Below are positions 16,395 to 24,608 of a stretch of 35,095 nt of DNA, in pieces. The first letter of the stretch is position 1, and every line of letters begins with the position of its first letter. Below the pieces are notes generated by a model. The model saw only the letters and a list, made by a program, of their open reading frames with translations, did not search any database and was not told the DNA's origin. The position numbers and the translations under genes are program-made. Source of the stretch: JAQUQI01 sp041650035 (GTDB taxonomy: Bacteria > Omnitrophota > Gorgyraeia > JABMRG01); NCBI GenBank assembly GCA_041650035.1, contig JBAZLY010000012.1, positions 1-35,095 of the forward strand, given 5' to 3'.

Positions 16395-17384
16395 TCATTG
16401 CATCCATGGCATAAGAGAGCGCAAATTTTTGCCAACCTCCTCTATCTTGTGTCCGGCACCATCGGCCTTCATCTTATTGAAGTTAGGCCTGCCCTTTTTG
16501 TTCTCATCTATCCATTCCTTGGCAAACCTTCCCGACTTTATTTCTTTTAATATGGCTTGCATCTCTTTACGGGTCTTTTTATTGATTATGCGCGGACCCC
16601 GCGTATAATCGCCGTATTCAGCGGTATCCGACACCCTGCTCCTCATACCCTGTATACCATATTGATAGATAAGATCTGTTATAAGCTTAAGTTCATGCAG
16701 GCATTCAAAATAAGCGATCTCGGGCTGATAGCCGGCCTGGACAAGGGTATCAAATGCCGCCTTCACCAATTCCGACACGCCCCCGCAAAGCACAGCCTGT
16801 TCCCCAAAAAGATCTGTCTCGGTTTCCTCGGCGAATGTCGTTTCTATTACGCCGGCGCGCGCGCCGCCAATAGCCTTGGCGTATGAAAGCGCCAGATTTA
16901 AGGCCTTTCCCGTAGTATCCTGATATATAGCTACCAGACACGGGACACCCTTACCCTCTTCATACATCCTGCGCACCAAGGCGCCCGGACCTTTGGGCGC
17001 TATCATAAACACATCCACATCAGGCGGAGGCACTATTTGTTTGAAGTGGATATTGAAACCGTGGGAAAACACAAGGGCATTGCCTCGTTCGAGATTTGAC
17101 GCTATAGATTCTTTATACACAGCCGCTTGGACATGGTCCTGTGTCAATATCTGAATAACATCCGCTTTATTGGCCGCCTCCCCGGCCTGCACCGGCTTGA
17201 AACCGTCTTTTACCGCCTGTTCATGGTTAGGCGTATTCTCAAGCTCGGAGACAATAACATCTACGCCGCTGTCCCTAAGATTCAGACTCTGCCCCCTGCC
17301 CTGTATACCATAACCGATTATAGCGACCCTTTTTTTTCTAAGTACGTCAATATCCGCGTCCTTGTCATAATATATCTTTGCCAT
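16395..17384 (-). CDS. ilvC: Ketol-acid reductoisomerase, class I, with unusual cofactor loop
   Basis: IlvC isomerises and reduces 2-acetolactate (or 2-aceto-2-hydroxybutyrate) using NAD(P)H and Mg2+. The 329-residue length is the short class I form. The Rossmann motif reads VAIIGYGIQGRGQSLNLRDSG (about 20-40), differing from the common GYGSQGHAHALNL. The loop after the second strand, which normally carries an Arg and Ser gripping the NADPH 2'-phosphate (for example GVRQGKS), reads VSELENTPNH at 45-54 instead, with an acidic residue and no Arg. The rest is standard: SHGFNIHF, KGPGALVRRMYEEG, ETTFAEETETDLFGEQAVLCGG and AYFECLHELKLI carry the metal ligands. AAAGGGAA precedes the ATG. It lies between ilvH and leuA. 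Confidence 0.95.
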   Translation of the reverse strand: MAKIYYDKDADIDVLRKKRVAIIGYGIQGRGQSLNLRDSGVDVIVSELENTPNHEQAVKDGFKPVQAGEAANKADVIQILTQDHVQAAVYKESIASNLERGNALVFSHGFNIHFKQIVPPPDVDVFMIAPKGPGALVRRMYEEGKGVPCLVAIYQDTTGKALNLALSYAKAIGGARAGVIETTFAEETETDLFGEQAVLCGGVSELVKAAFDTLVQAGYQPEIAYFECLHELKLITDLIYQYGIQGMRSRVSDTAEYGDYTRGPRIINKKTRKEMQAILKEIKSGRFAKEWIDENKKGRPNFNKMKADGAGHKIEEVGKNLRSLMPWMQ

Positions 17385-17421
17385 TCTATTTTCCCTTTCT
17401 CGATTTGGTTTCTGCCTTACC

Positions 17422-17898
17422 CTAAAGCTCCATAGCTATCCTGCCGGACCGTACCATCTCTTTTATCTTATAACCATTGTCTTTAAGCGCGTAAAATAAC
17501 TTATCAATGTCATCCTGCGAGCCTACCATCTCAACGGCAATAATATCGGCTGTCGATTTAACAATATTCGCCGCAGATTTCCTTATCAGGGTAATCGCCT
17601 TGGCCTTGGCCTTCTTGTTTACATTGACCTTAAATATCACGAGCTCCTTATCTATATGTTCTTTCCGCAGATAGTCCTTAACGCGGATAACATCAATGAG
17701 CTTATTAAGCTGTTTCTTTACCTGGTCCAGGATCTTATCATCCCCCTTGACAACTATAGTCATCCTGGATACACTTGGGTCTTCTGTTTCGCCGACAGTA
17801 AGTGAGTTTATATTAAAACCGCGCGCGCTAAACAGCCCTGCCACGCGCGCGAGCACGCCAAACTTATTTTCCACCAAAACCGATATTATATGTTTCAT
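17422..17898 (-). CDS. ilvH: Acetolactate synthase small (regulatory) subunit
   Basis: The regulatory subunit of acetohydroxyacid synthase, which activates the catalytic subunit and confers valine inhibition. The 158 residues contain an N-terminal ACT domain (HIISVLVENKFGVLARVAGLFSARGFNINSL, about 3-33, with NINSLTVGETEDP following). The C-terminal domain includes VNVNKKAKAKAI and ends IKEMVRSGRIAMEL, close to the usual SGRIAM ending. AAAGGAT lies at good spacing before the ATG. It follows ilvB by 52 bases and precedes ilvC by 37 bases, the common ilvB-ilvH-ilvC order. Confidence 0.95.
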   Translation of the reverse strand: MKHIISVLVENKFGVLARVAGLFSARGFNINSLTVGETEDPSVSRMTIVVKGDDKILDQVKKQLNKLIDVIRVKDYLRKEHIDKELVIFKVNVNKKAKAKAITLIRKSAANIVKSTADIIAVEMVGSQDDIDKLFYALKDNGYKIKEMVRSGRIAMEL

Positions 17899-17950
17899 GT
17901 CATATCCTTTTTACAGCGTATTATGGCAATTGTTATGCGGGCGTTCGGCC

Positions 17951-19627
17951 TCAAGCCATGCCGCCTATCATCCTGTTAATAGCCTCGCCTGACGGAACCA
18001 TCGGAAAAACATTTTCCTCGTTTCTTACGATAAAATCAAGGACAACGGTATTCTTCGTGTCTATGGCACGCCTTATAGCGGGCGCGACATCCTCTTTTTT
18101 TGTAACCCTTATACCAACAGCGCCGTATGCCTCCGCGAGCTTGATAAAATCCGGACAACCTGGCTGAAAACATGTATGCGAATATCTTTTCTTATAAAAC
18201 AATTCCTGCCATTGCCTGACCATGCCGAGACAACAATTATTCAATATCGCTATGTTTATCGGAAGTTTGTTGATAACAGCCGTGGCAAGTTCTTGTATAT
18301 TCATCTGTATGGAACCGTCACCGGCAATATCAAATACCGTCTTGCCTGGACAGGCCACCTGCGCACCTATCGCGGCAGGAAAGCCGTAGCCCATTGTGCC
18401 AAGCCCCCCGCTTGATAAAAATGAACGTGGTTTTAAATATTTATAAAATTGGGCGGCCCACATCTGGTTCTGACCCACTTCCGTAGTAATAATGGCATCG
18501 CCCTTGGTAGCCTCGTATATCTGCTCAACGACATATTGTGGCCTTATAACGTCACCGGACTCATCGTATTTAAGCGGGTATCGTTTTTTTAGTTGGGATA
18601 TCCTGTCTATCCATTTTGACGTATCAGGGGACTTGACAATCTTATTCAAGCTTTTAAGCACCTCTTTGGCGTCTCCGACAATAGGTATATGAACGTGAAC
18701 GTTCTTGCTGACGCTTGACGGATCAATATCTATATGGATAATTTTCGCCTTAGGGGCAAATTCATCCAATTTTCCGGTAACCCTGTCGTCAAACCTGGAC
18801 CCCACGGCAATTATAAGATCGCTTTCCATTATGGCGTGATTCGCATATGCGCTGCCATGCATGCCAAGCATTTTCAGAGACAGCGGGTCTGTTTCCGGAA
18901 AACACCCAAGCCCCAAAAGCGTTGTTGTAACAGGTATCGATGTCTTTCGGGCAAACTCAAAAAGCTCATTCTCGGCACCTGATATTATCACCCCACCCCC
19001 GGCATATATTATTGGTCTGCGGGAATCGCATATCGCCCTGGCTGCCTTCTTTAACCGGCCCTGACAGCTAACACAGACAGGCTTATAACTCCTCATGCTG
19101 ATTTTTTCAGGGTAATGGAATTCAGCCTCCGCAAACATAAGGTCAGCGGGGAGATCAACCAGGACGGGCCCTGGCCGGCCGCTGCTTGCCACATAAAAAG
19201 CCTCTTTTATTATAGGCGCGAGATCATTTATATCTTTTACAAGATAATTATGTTTTGTAATAGGCCTGGTTATACCTGTGATATCAGCCTCCTGAAAAGC
19301 GTCACTTCCGATAAGGTTAGTCTTGACCTGGCCTGTTAAGGCAACTATAGGAACTGAATCCATATAGGCCGTGGCTATGCCTGTTACAAGATTGGTCGCC
19401 CCGGGGCCGGATGTAGCCAGGCAGACACCGACCTTACCTGTGGCGCGGGCATAACCATCTGCCGCGTGGGCTGCTGCCTGCTCATGTCTTGTCAGCATAA
19501 ACCTCAAATTGGAATCATAAAGAACGTCGAATATAGGCAGTACGACACCGCCCGGATAACCAAAAACAATACCAACATTCTCTTTCTTTAATGATTCAAC
19601 TAATATATTAGCGCCTTTTAATCTCAT
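17951..19627 (-). CDS. ilvB: Acetolactate synthase large (catalytic) subunit
   Basis: The thiamine-diphosphate enzyme that makes 2-acetolactate from pyruvate. The start is taken at ATG 19627 (558 residues), because MRLKGANILVESLKKENV is the usual N terminus and this ATG overlaps the ilvD stop by 4 bases. A GTG at 19672 would add 15 residues without homology. Motifs in order are VFGYPGGVVLPIFD, the catalytic Glu in LTRHEQAAAHAADGYAR, SGPGATNLVTGIATAYMDSVP, the FAD-domain AVGSRFDDRVTG, and the diphosphate/Mg motif IAGDGSIQMNIQELATAVINKLPINIAILNN. GGGGCGG lies about 13 bases upstream, inside ilvD. It makes the holoenzyme with ilvH downstream. Confidence 0.96.
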   Translation of the reverse strand: MRLKGANILVESLKKENVGIVFGYPGGVVLPIFDVLYDSNLRFMLTRHEQAAAHAADGYARATGKVGVCLATSGPGATNLVTGIATAYMDSVPIVALTGQVKTNLIGSDAFQEADITGITRPITKHNYLVKDINDLAPIIKEAFYVASSGRPGPVLVDLPADLMFAEAEFHYPEKISMRSYKPVCVSCQGRLKKAARAICDSRRPIIYAGGGVIISGAENELFEFARKTSIPVTTTLLGLGCFPETDPLSLKMLGMHGSAYANHAIMESDLIIAVGSRFDDRVTGKLDEFAPKAKIIHIDIDPSSVSKNVHVHIPIVGDAKEVLKSLNKIVKSPDTSKWIDRISQLKKRYPLKYDESGDVIRPQYVVEQIYEATKGDAIITTEVGQNQMWAAQFYKYLKPRSFLSSGGLGTMGYGFPAAIGAQVACPGKTVFDIAGDGSIQMNIQELATAVINKLPINIAILNNCCLGMVRQWQELFYKKRYSHTCFQPGCPDFIKLAEAYGAVGIRVTKKEDVAPAIRRAIDTKNTVVLDFIVRNEENVFPMVPSGEAINRMIGGMA

Positions 19628-21282
19628 TTGATTGATAATACCGCCCCTTTCGCGGCCGATTGGACAAAACACGCGTAACGCGATAAATAACCCTTTTTAA
19701 TCTTAGGCGGCCTGGGCCTTAAGACATTCAAACGCCTTTGTATCTGTGCGGGTGACACCTTAAGTTCTATCCTTCGCTTCGGTATATCTATTGATATAAT
19801 ATCATCATCCTCGACGATAGCGATTGGCCCCCCTGTTGCAGCTTCAGGTGAAATATGACCTACACACGGGCCTCTTGTGCCCCCGGAAAAGCGCCCATCG
19901 GTAATCAAGGCTACATCCCTCGACATACCCATGCCAGCTATAGCAGCCGTAGGGGCAAGCATCTCGCGCATACCGGGGCCTCCTTTTGGTCCCTCATATT
20001 TAATGACAACAATACTGCCGGCTTTGATCCTGCCTGACATTATCGCGCGCATAGCGTCTTCTTCCGAATCAAAACAAACAGCCTTACCGGTAAATACCAT
20101 TACAGATTTATCAACCGCACTCTGTTTCACAACGCAACCGTCAGGAGCGATATTGCCTTTCAGTACCGCTATGCCGCCTTCCTTATGATATGCCCTTGCG
20201 ATGGGCCTGATTATATCATCATCATAGATAGGGGCACCTTTGATATTTTCTTTAAGGCCTTTACCCGTAACCGTTATATTATCTTTTATCCTCGACGACA
20301 ATCTGCTTAATACGGCGGGTATGCCTCCGGCATATTCAAGATCTTCCATGAAATACTCTCCACCGGGCCTTATATTACATATATGCGGTGTCTTTCTGCT
20401 TATCATATCAAGTTCATCAAGGCCTAATCCGATTCCCGCTTCATAAGCAATAGCCGGTACATGCAGCATTGTGTTAGTTGAACCGCCTAATGCCATATCA
20501 ACCATAACGGCATTATACACAGAACGATTATTGATGATCTTACGCGCTGACAGGCCCTGTCGAACCAGGCAAACGATCCGTTCGCCGCTTGAATAACCTA
20601 TACGTTTCTTTTTAGCGGAGTTAATCAAGGCTGTAGCGCATCCGGGCAAAGACATCCCGAGGGCCTCGGTTACACAGGCCATGGTATTGGCCGTGTAAAG
20701 CCCCTGGCAGGAACCTGCCCCAGGACATGAGCAGATCTCCAAATCATCGAGTTCGGAATCTGTTATCTGGCCTTTCTGTCTTTTTGCCATTGCCTCAAAG
20801 GTGTCCCTGACAAATGAACGCCTCTGCATTTTATACATACCTGATATCATCGGTCCGGCTGTCACGACAATAGCGGGTATATTAAGCCTGGCAGCTGCCA
20901 TAATCATGCCGGGGGTGATCTTATCGCAATTGGTCAAAAGCACAAGCCCGTCTAACGCATGAGCCATTGACACGCTCTCAACGGAATCAGCTATCAATTC
21001 TCTTGAGGCAAGAGAATAATGCATACCAGCGTGACCCATTGCTATCCCATCGCATATACCCGGTATGCCAAAAACAAAAGGCACGCCTCCTCCGGCGCAT
21101 ACCCCATGCTCTATCTCGCGCTCCAAAAGTCTCATATCAACGTGGCCCGGTATAAGATCCGTAAAACTTGACGCAATACCGATAAAAGGCTTGTTCATGT
21201 TATTCCTGCTAAGGCCTGTGGCGTATAGCAAGGCCCTGTGCGGCGTTCTTTCTAACCCTTTTTTTATCACAGCACTTTTCAT
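19624..21282 (-). CDS. ilvD: Dihydroxy-acid dehydratase
   Basis: IlvD dehydrates dihydroxy acids to the keto acids of valine and isoleucine, using an iron-sulfur cluster. The start is taken at ATG 21282 (552 residues): MKSAVIKKGLERTPHRALLY is the conserved beginning and AGGA sits 5 bases upstream. A longer frame to 21312 lacks support. Cluster ligands are in LLTNCDKITPGM and in CSCPGAGSCQGLYTANTMACVTEALG. VDMALGGSTNTMLH, GNIAPDGCVVK, YEGPKGGPGMREML, DGRFSGGTRGPCVGHISPEA and GGPIAIVEDDD are family blocks. It is the first gene of the ilv-leu unit and follows a consensus promoter by about 80 bases. Phosphogluconate dehydratase is related, but the ilv operon settles the assignment. Confidence 0.96.
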   Translation of the reverse strand: MKSAVIKKGLERTPHRALLYATGLSRNNMNKPFIGIASSFTDLIPGHVDMRLLEREIEHGVCAGGGVPFVFGIPGICDGIAMGHAGMHYSLASRELIADSVESVSMAHALDGLVLLTNCDKITPGMIMAAARLNIPAIVVTAGPMISGMYKMQRRSFVRDTFEAMAKRQKGQITDSELDDLEICSCPGAGSCQGLYTANTMACVTEALGMSLPGCATALINSAKKKRIGYSSGERIVCLVRQGLSARKIINNRSVYNAVMVDMALGGSTNTMLHVPAIAYEAGIGLGLDELDMISRKTPHICNIRPGGEYFMEDLEYAGGIPAVLSRLSSRIKDNITVTGKGLKENIKGAPIYDDDIIRPIARAYHKEGGIAVLKGNIAPDGCVVKQSAVDKSVMVFTGKAVCFDSEEDAMRAIMSGRIKAGSIVVIKYEGPKGGPGMREMLAPTAAIAGMGMSRDVALITDGRFSGGTRGPCVGHISPEAATGGPIAIVEDDDIISIDIPKRRIELKVSPAQIQRRLNVLRPRPPKIKKGYLSRYACFVQSAAKGAVLSIK

Positions 21283-21367
21283 TGCAGTCCTATTCTGTTT
21301 AAAACTCCACAAATCTCATAAAACAGCTTATATGAATATATATAAATTATATTAATACTGACGATAA

Positions 21368-21396
21368 ATTATAACAATAGGAAATTGATATGTCAA
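21368..21396 (-). promoter_or_regulatory. Consensus sigma-70 promoter for ilvD-ilvB-ilvH-ilvC-leuA
   Basis: The minus strand carries TTGACA (21391-21396), a 17-base spacer, and TATAAT (21368-21373), a perfect match to both sigma-70 hexamers at optimal spacing. Transcription should begin near 21361, giving a leader of about 79 bases before the ilvD ATG. It is the best promoter in the window and separates the ilv-leu operon from the ribF operon. Read-through from ribF remains possible because no good terminator lies between them. Confidence 0.85.
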
Positions 21397-21430
21397 ATGT
21401 TTTCTGCCTAGAAAATATCCGAAGTGAATA

Positions 21431-21486
21431 TCCGGCCAAACCTAATATCGATAACCTGCCTCCGGCATCCTAATATTATCTCTGCC
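21431..21486 (-). repeat. Tandem imperfect direct repeat upstream of the ilvD promoter
   Basis: Two adjoining units (21461-21486 and 21431-21460) share, on the minus strand, a GGCAG start, a central ATATTAGG and a GCCGGA end, with differing short spacers. A further TAGGCAGA copy occurs next to the -35 side (21403-21410), matching 21481-21488. The units sit about 70 to 125 bases upstream of the predicted transcription start, where an activator or a cooperative repressor could bind. They may also be a chance duplication. Confidence 0.5.
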
Positions 21487-21668
21487 TACAAATAAAACCT
21501 ATTTTAAGCATACCAAGAGGCCTGAAACATCCGTTTTGGCATTAACATTTGATCAGGGGGCATTACAAAACATCTAAGAAATATTGGGGGTATTCGGAAT
21601 CACAGCGACGATTTATCCTTTTTCGCGAAAATAATCAAAAGGACTCGTTTCTTTATTCTTATTATAAT

Positions 21669-22589
21669 TTACAAAAGCATGCGTCTTGCGCGCGAGACAT
21701 CATCCTCTATTTGCAAACGCAGCAAACCCTGATCCTTAAATCTCTTTTCAGGCCTTAATTTTTTTACGAAACACACCTCTATATCCTTGCCATAGATACC
21801 CCTGTTAAGACCTAATACATGGGTTTCGATATTCACGTCTTCTCCATAAAATGTCGGCCTTTGCCCGATATTGACAACTGATTTATATGTCTTACCGTCA
21901 ATAATAGTATATGCCGCATAAACACCGCGCGGGGGTATCGCCTCATGATGCGGGTTTATATTCGCGGTCTTAAAACCTATATCCCTTCCCTTCTTACGCC
22001 CATGAATAACCGTGCCCAACACGGATACAGGCCTGTCAAGCAGTTTCGAGGCATGACCTATATCCCCTTTTTCTATCAAGCTGCGTATGATACTCGAACT
22101 AATAATACGCCCTTTATACCTTCTTGGGATGACCGCGTGGATATTGAACCCCAGGCACGGGGCTATATCCTTCAGGTCATTGCCGATATCGGCTCTTTCC
22201 CTGCCGAGTGAAAAACCCGCCCCAGCCACAAGGCTCCTCATCCCGATTTTGTCTATCAATACCTGCTTGATGAAGGAATCGTATGGCATCCGCGCTATTA
22301 TACGGTCAAACTTCAACACTACGCATAAGCCTATGCCGGCGGCCGAAAACAGCTTCAGCCTGTGTTTAAGCGAGCACAGCATCAAGGCCTTTTTACGGCC
22401 CGGGAGCACATTATCAGGGTGCGGGAAAAATGTCACAACAACAGGCCGCAACCTTTTTTTACCAGACAACCTTAACAGATGATCCATTATCCTCTTGTGC
22501 CCTATATGCAGGCCATCAAAGACCCCGACTGCGACCGCGCTCGGCCTCGGGCTTTTATCTATATACCCCGGATAATAGGCAACCTTCAC
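21669..22589 (-). CDS. ribF: Bifunctional riboflavin kinase / FMN adenylyltransferase (FAD synthetase)
   Basis: RibF phosphorylates riboflavin to FMN and adenylates FMN to FAD. The start is taken at GTG 22589 (306 residues), which overlaps the truB stop (GTGA) and has GGAGG 7 bases upstream. The longer frame to 22673 lies inside truB. The N-terminal nucleotidyltransferase domain has AVAVGVFDGLHIGHKRIMDHL and later ISSSIIRSLIEKGDI. The C-terminal kinase domain has GTVIHGRKKGRDIGFKTANINP, the IGQRPTF block, and IETHVLGLNRGIYGK with the catalytic Glu. It ends an rbfA-nrnA-truB-ribF series that is conserved in many bacteria. With ribBA, ribH, ribD and ribE it makes FAD synthesis nearly complete within this window. 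Confidence 0.94.
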   Translation of the reverse strand: MKVAYYPGYIDKSPRPSAVAVGVFDGLHIGHKRIMDHLLRLSGKKRLRPVVVTFFPHPDNVLPGRKKALMLCSLKHRLKLFSAAGIGLCVVLKFDRIIARMPYDSFIKQVLIDKIGMRSLVAGAGFSLGRERADIGNDLKDIAPCLGFNIHAVIPRRYKGRIISSSIIRSLIEKGDIGHASKLLDRPVSVLGTVIHGRKKGRDIGFKTANINPHHEAIPPRGVYAAYTIIDGKTYKSVVNIGQRPTFYGEDVNIETHVLGLNRGIYGKDIEVCFVKKLRPEKRFKDQGLLRLQIEDDVSRARRMLL

Positions 22590-23221
22590 TGGATTGCCTC
22601 CAAAGTAAACGCATCCTTGATATGAAACTGCCCTGAACGTATCCTTCTCAAGCTGTCCATATAAGCCCCGCAACCCAGCCTTTTACCTATATCATGACAT
22701 AGGGTCCTTATATAGGTACCCTTTGAACATGTTACCCTGAATTCGGCATTATCCTGTCCAACCGAAATAATATCAATATCCTTTATATCTATATCTACAG
22801 GCTGCCTATCCACGACAACCCCTTTTCTGGCAAGCTTATACAATCTCTCTCCCTTGTGGTATTTTGCCGATATCATCGGTGGGATCTGTTTCTGCCTGCC
22901 CTTAAAAGACATTATCGTATCACGAACAAGCTGCGCTGTCATACCTTTGGTACCAAGGGCCCGCGTCACATTGCCTGTTCCATCGTGGGTATCTGTGGCA
23001 CAGCCAAGCGTCATACGGCAGATATATTCTTTTTCATCGCAGCAAAGCCTTGCGGAAAGCCTTGTCGCCTGGTTCATTAATATCACAAGAACACCTGTTG
23101 CCATAGGGTCCAATGTCCCGCAATGGCCAACCTTTCGTATATTGAATTTTCTGCGCACGGCATCAACAACATCATGCGATGTCATGCCCTGGGGTTTGTC
23201 TATTATAAGAATATCCTTCAT
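22586..23221 (-). CDS. truB: tRNA pseudouridine(55) synthase
   Basis: TruB makes pseudouridine 55 in the T-loop of tRNAs. The 211 residues contain ILIIDKPQGMTSHDVVDAVRR, the catalytic Asp in VGHCGTLDPMATGVLVI, the Tyr of DEKEYICRMTLGCATDTHDGTG, IPPMISAKYHKGERLYKLARKG, and CSKGTYIRTLCHDIG. The protein ends soon after the catalytic domain (SGQFHIKDAFTLEAIQ), so the C-terminal PUA domain of longer TruB proteins is missing. Short forms are common. AAAAGG precedes the ATG. The stop overlaps the ribF GTG. It follows nrnA with a 65-base gap. Confidence 0.95.
   Translation of the reverse strand: MKDILIIDKPQGMTSHDVVDAVRRKFNIRKVGHCGTLDPMATGVLVILMNQATRLSARLCCDEKEYICRMTLGCATDTHDGTGNVTRALGTKGMTAQLVRDTIMSFKGRQKQIPPMISAKYHKGERLYKLARKGVVVDRQPVDIDIKDIDIISVGQDNAEFRVTCSKGTYIRTLCHDIGKRLGCGAYMDSLRRIRSGQFHIKDAFTLEAIQ
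22597..22601 (-). promoter_or_regulatory. Ribosome binding site deciding the ribF start
   Basis: GGAGG on the minus strand lies 7 bases before GTG 22589, within the end of truB. Together with the GTGA overlap it shows that ribF starts at this GTG and not at the longer in-frame start at 22673. Confidence 0.75.
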
Positions 23222-23286
23222 GGCCTATATAACCTTTTTTAGTATACGGAGATACTGTCATGGAAAAAGAAAAACACCTCGAAAGG

Positions 23287-24258
23287 TCACCCAGTCAAGG
23301 ATTTTTTACACTTATCCAGGACTATCTTTTTTACCGTGCCAAGAGTTCCTTTTATAACACATCCGCTGGCCGCGGCATGGCCGCCGCCTCCAAAAAACCC
23401 GGCAAGCTTATTCACATCAAGGCCATCGTTAGAACGGAAACTGACCTTTACAACGCCGGCTCCGGCCTCCTTAAAGGCAATGGCTATCTTTATGCCTTTC
23501 ATAGACCTTGGATAATTAACAAAATCCTGCGTATCATCAATACTGCAATGATATCTCTTCAGCATATCCTGCGTTATCTCCACCCACGCCATGCCGGCCG
23601 CCTGATCTGTATCAAGGCTCGCCAAGACCGAGGCCAGCATGCGCAGATAGCCTGGACCGATACCTTCATATATCCTGCGATATATATCAACCGGACAGAT
23701 GCCGTGCGATAAAAGCTCTGATACCGCCTTATGGGTGTTGGCGGTGGTATTGGAATACCTGAACGAGCCCGTATCCGTAAGGATCGCAATATAAATATAA
23801 AGCGCGGCATTCTTATTTATCGGTATACCCATCTTTTCGAATAAACGATATACCTGCTCGCCTGAACATGACATACCCGGATCAATCCAGTTTACCGTGC
23901 CGAAATATTTATTGCTTATGTGATGATCTATATTAAGTATCGGTCGGGACAAGTCTATACCGGCTTTGGCATCACCCAGCCTGTCAAGGTCAGTGCAATC
24001 CAGCAAACAGGCTGCATCATATGCGATACGGCGCGGATATTTTCTGGCCTTCACCAATGACGCGTTCGGCAAGAACTTATATATTTCAGGCATATCCTCG
24101 GGAGAGAGTAAAACGGTTTTTTTCCCCGCAGCCTTAAGGAGCTCTGACATGGCAAGCATACTGCCTATGGCATCTCCTTCTAAATTTCTGTGTGAGGCCA
24201 CGGCAAAACACTCATTCTTCTTGTCTTTTATAGCAGAAACGACGGCTGAAAGTCCCAT
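23287..24258 (-). CDS. nrnA: DHH/DHHA1 phosphoesterase, NrnA-like (nanoRNase / pAp phosphatase)
   Basis: A 323-residue two-domain phosphoesterase. NrnA-type proteins degrade 2-5-mer RNAs and dephosphorylate 3'-phosphoadenosine 5'-phosphate. Visible motifs are SHRNLEGDAIGSMLAMSELL (motif I), LLDCTDLDRLGD, the name-giving NIDHHISNKYFG, and ILTDTGSFRYSNTT. The DHHA1 domain ends with NKLAGFFGGGGHAAASGCVI, whose GGGGHxxAxG is the substrate-binding signature. Motif I normally reads HxxPDGDAIGS. Here the Pro-Asp is Leu-Glu, a mild change at a metal-binding position. The ATG overlaps the rbfA stop by one base (TAATG). The position between rbfA and truB is the standard one for NrnA. Confidence 0.9.
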   Translation of the reverse strand: MGLSAVVSAIKDKKNECFAVASHRNLEGDAIGSMLAMSELLKAAGKKTVLLSPEDMPEIYKFLPNASLVKARKYPRRIAYDAACLLDCTDLDRLGDAKAGIDLSRPILNIDHHISNKYFGTVNWIDPGMSCSGEQVYRLFEKMGIPINKNAALYIYIAILTDTGSFRYSNTTANTHKAVSELLSHGICPVDIYRRIYEGIGPGYLRMLASVLASLDTDQAAGMAWVEITQDMLKRYHCSIDDTQDFVNYPRSMKGIKIAIAFKEAGAGVVKVSFRSNDGLDVNKLAGFFGGGGHAAASGCVIKGTLGTVKKIVLDKCKKSLTG

Positions 24259-24608
24259 TATCCTGTCTCCTTTTCCCTGCGAAGCATATTAAAAATATCA
24301 TCTATCCTCTCTGTTGCAGCATCCGGAATATCATTAATAAATGTTATCCGCGGAATAAATTTAACCTTGATCCTTTTCGCCAGCAAACTTCTTATAAAAC
24401 CGCTTGAGGCCTTGAGCCCTTTTAAGGTATCGTCTGAAGGGCCCCAATCATTAAGCGCTGTAAAATACACGGACGCTGACTTGAAATCCGGAGATGTATC
24501 CACCCTCGTTATAGTAACAAACCCTATCCTGGGATCCCGCGCTTCCTTCCGGAGTATCATGCTTATCTGATAACGAATTTCTTCATTCATCCTGTCCACG
24601 CGTGACAT
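24258..24608 (-). CDS. rbfA: 30S ribosome-binding factor A
   Basis: RbfA is a KH-fold protein that helps mature the 3' and 5' ends of 16S rRNA on the 30S subunit. The 116 residues begin MSRVDRMNEEIRYQISMIL, continue DPRIGFVTITRVDTSPDFKSASVYFT and GFIRSLLAKRIKVKFIPRITFINDIP, the usual core. The start at 24608 has GGGAGA 5 bases upstream, inside the preceding nucleotidyltransferase gene, which it overlaps by 26 bases. The more usual upstream partners, nusA and infB, are absent here. A tRNA nucleotidyltransferase takes their place. Confidence 0.95.
   Translation of the reverse strand: MSRVDRMNEEIRYQISMILRKEARDPRIGFVTITRVDTSPDFKSASVYFTALNDWGPSDDTLKGLKASSGFIRSLLAKRIKVKFIPRITFINDIPDAATERIDDIFNMLRREKETG

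Larger units (their letters stand above)
21283..21668 (-). other. Intergenic region between ribF and the ilv-leu operon
   Basis: This is the longest gene-free stretch. It holds the ilvD promoter (21368-21396), two adjacent imperfect direct repeats just upstream of it (21431-21486), and, nearer ribF, a hairpin-capable sequence (arms TCCTTTT at 21616-21622 and AAAAGGA at 21637-21643) that encloses a perfect 12-base palindrome TTTTCGCGAAAA (21620-21631). That hairpin has no T-run, so it is not a clear terminator. The leader between promoter and ilvD has no T-box consensus and no peptide rich in Ile, Val or Leu codons. Only a six-codon MRFVEF frame is present. Confidence 0.6.

Noticed and set aside
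21616..21643. Hairpin after ribF as a transcription terminator
   Set aside because: The stem is AT-rich, the loop is long, and no T-run follows on the minus strand.
21549..21758. Plus-strand 69-codon frame in the ribF-ilvD gap
   Set aside because: It begins with TTG, runs into the complement of the ribF C terminus and shows no domain or ribosome binding site.
22854..23712. Plus-strand open frames of 167 and 150 codons opposite truB and nrnA
   Set aside because: Antisense shadows of well-identified genes, with no recognisable domain.
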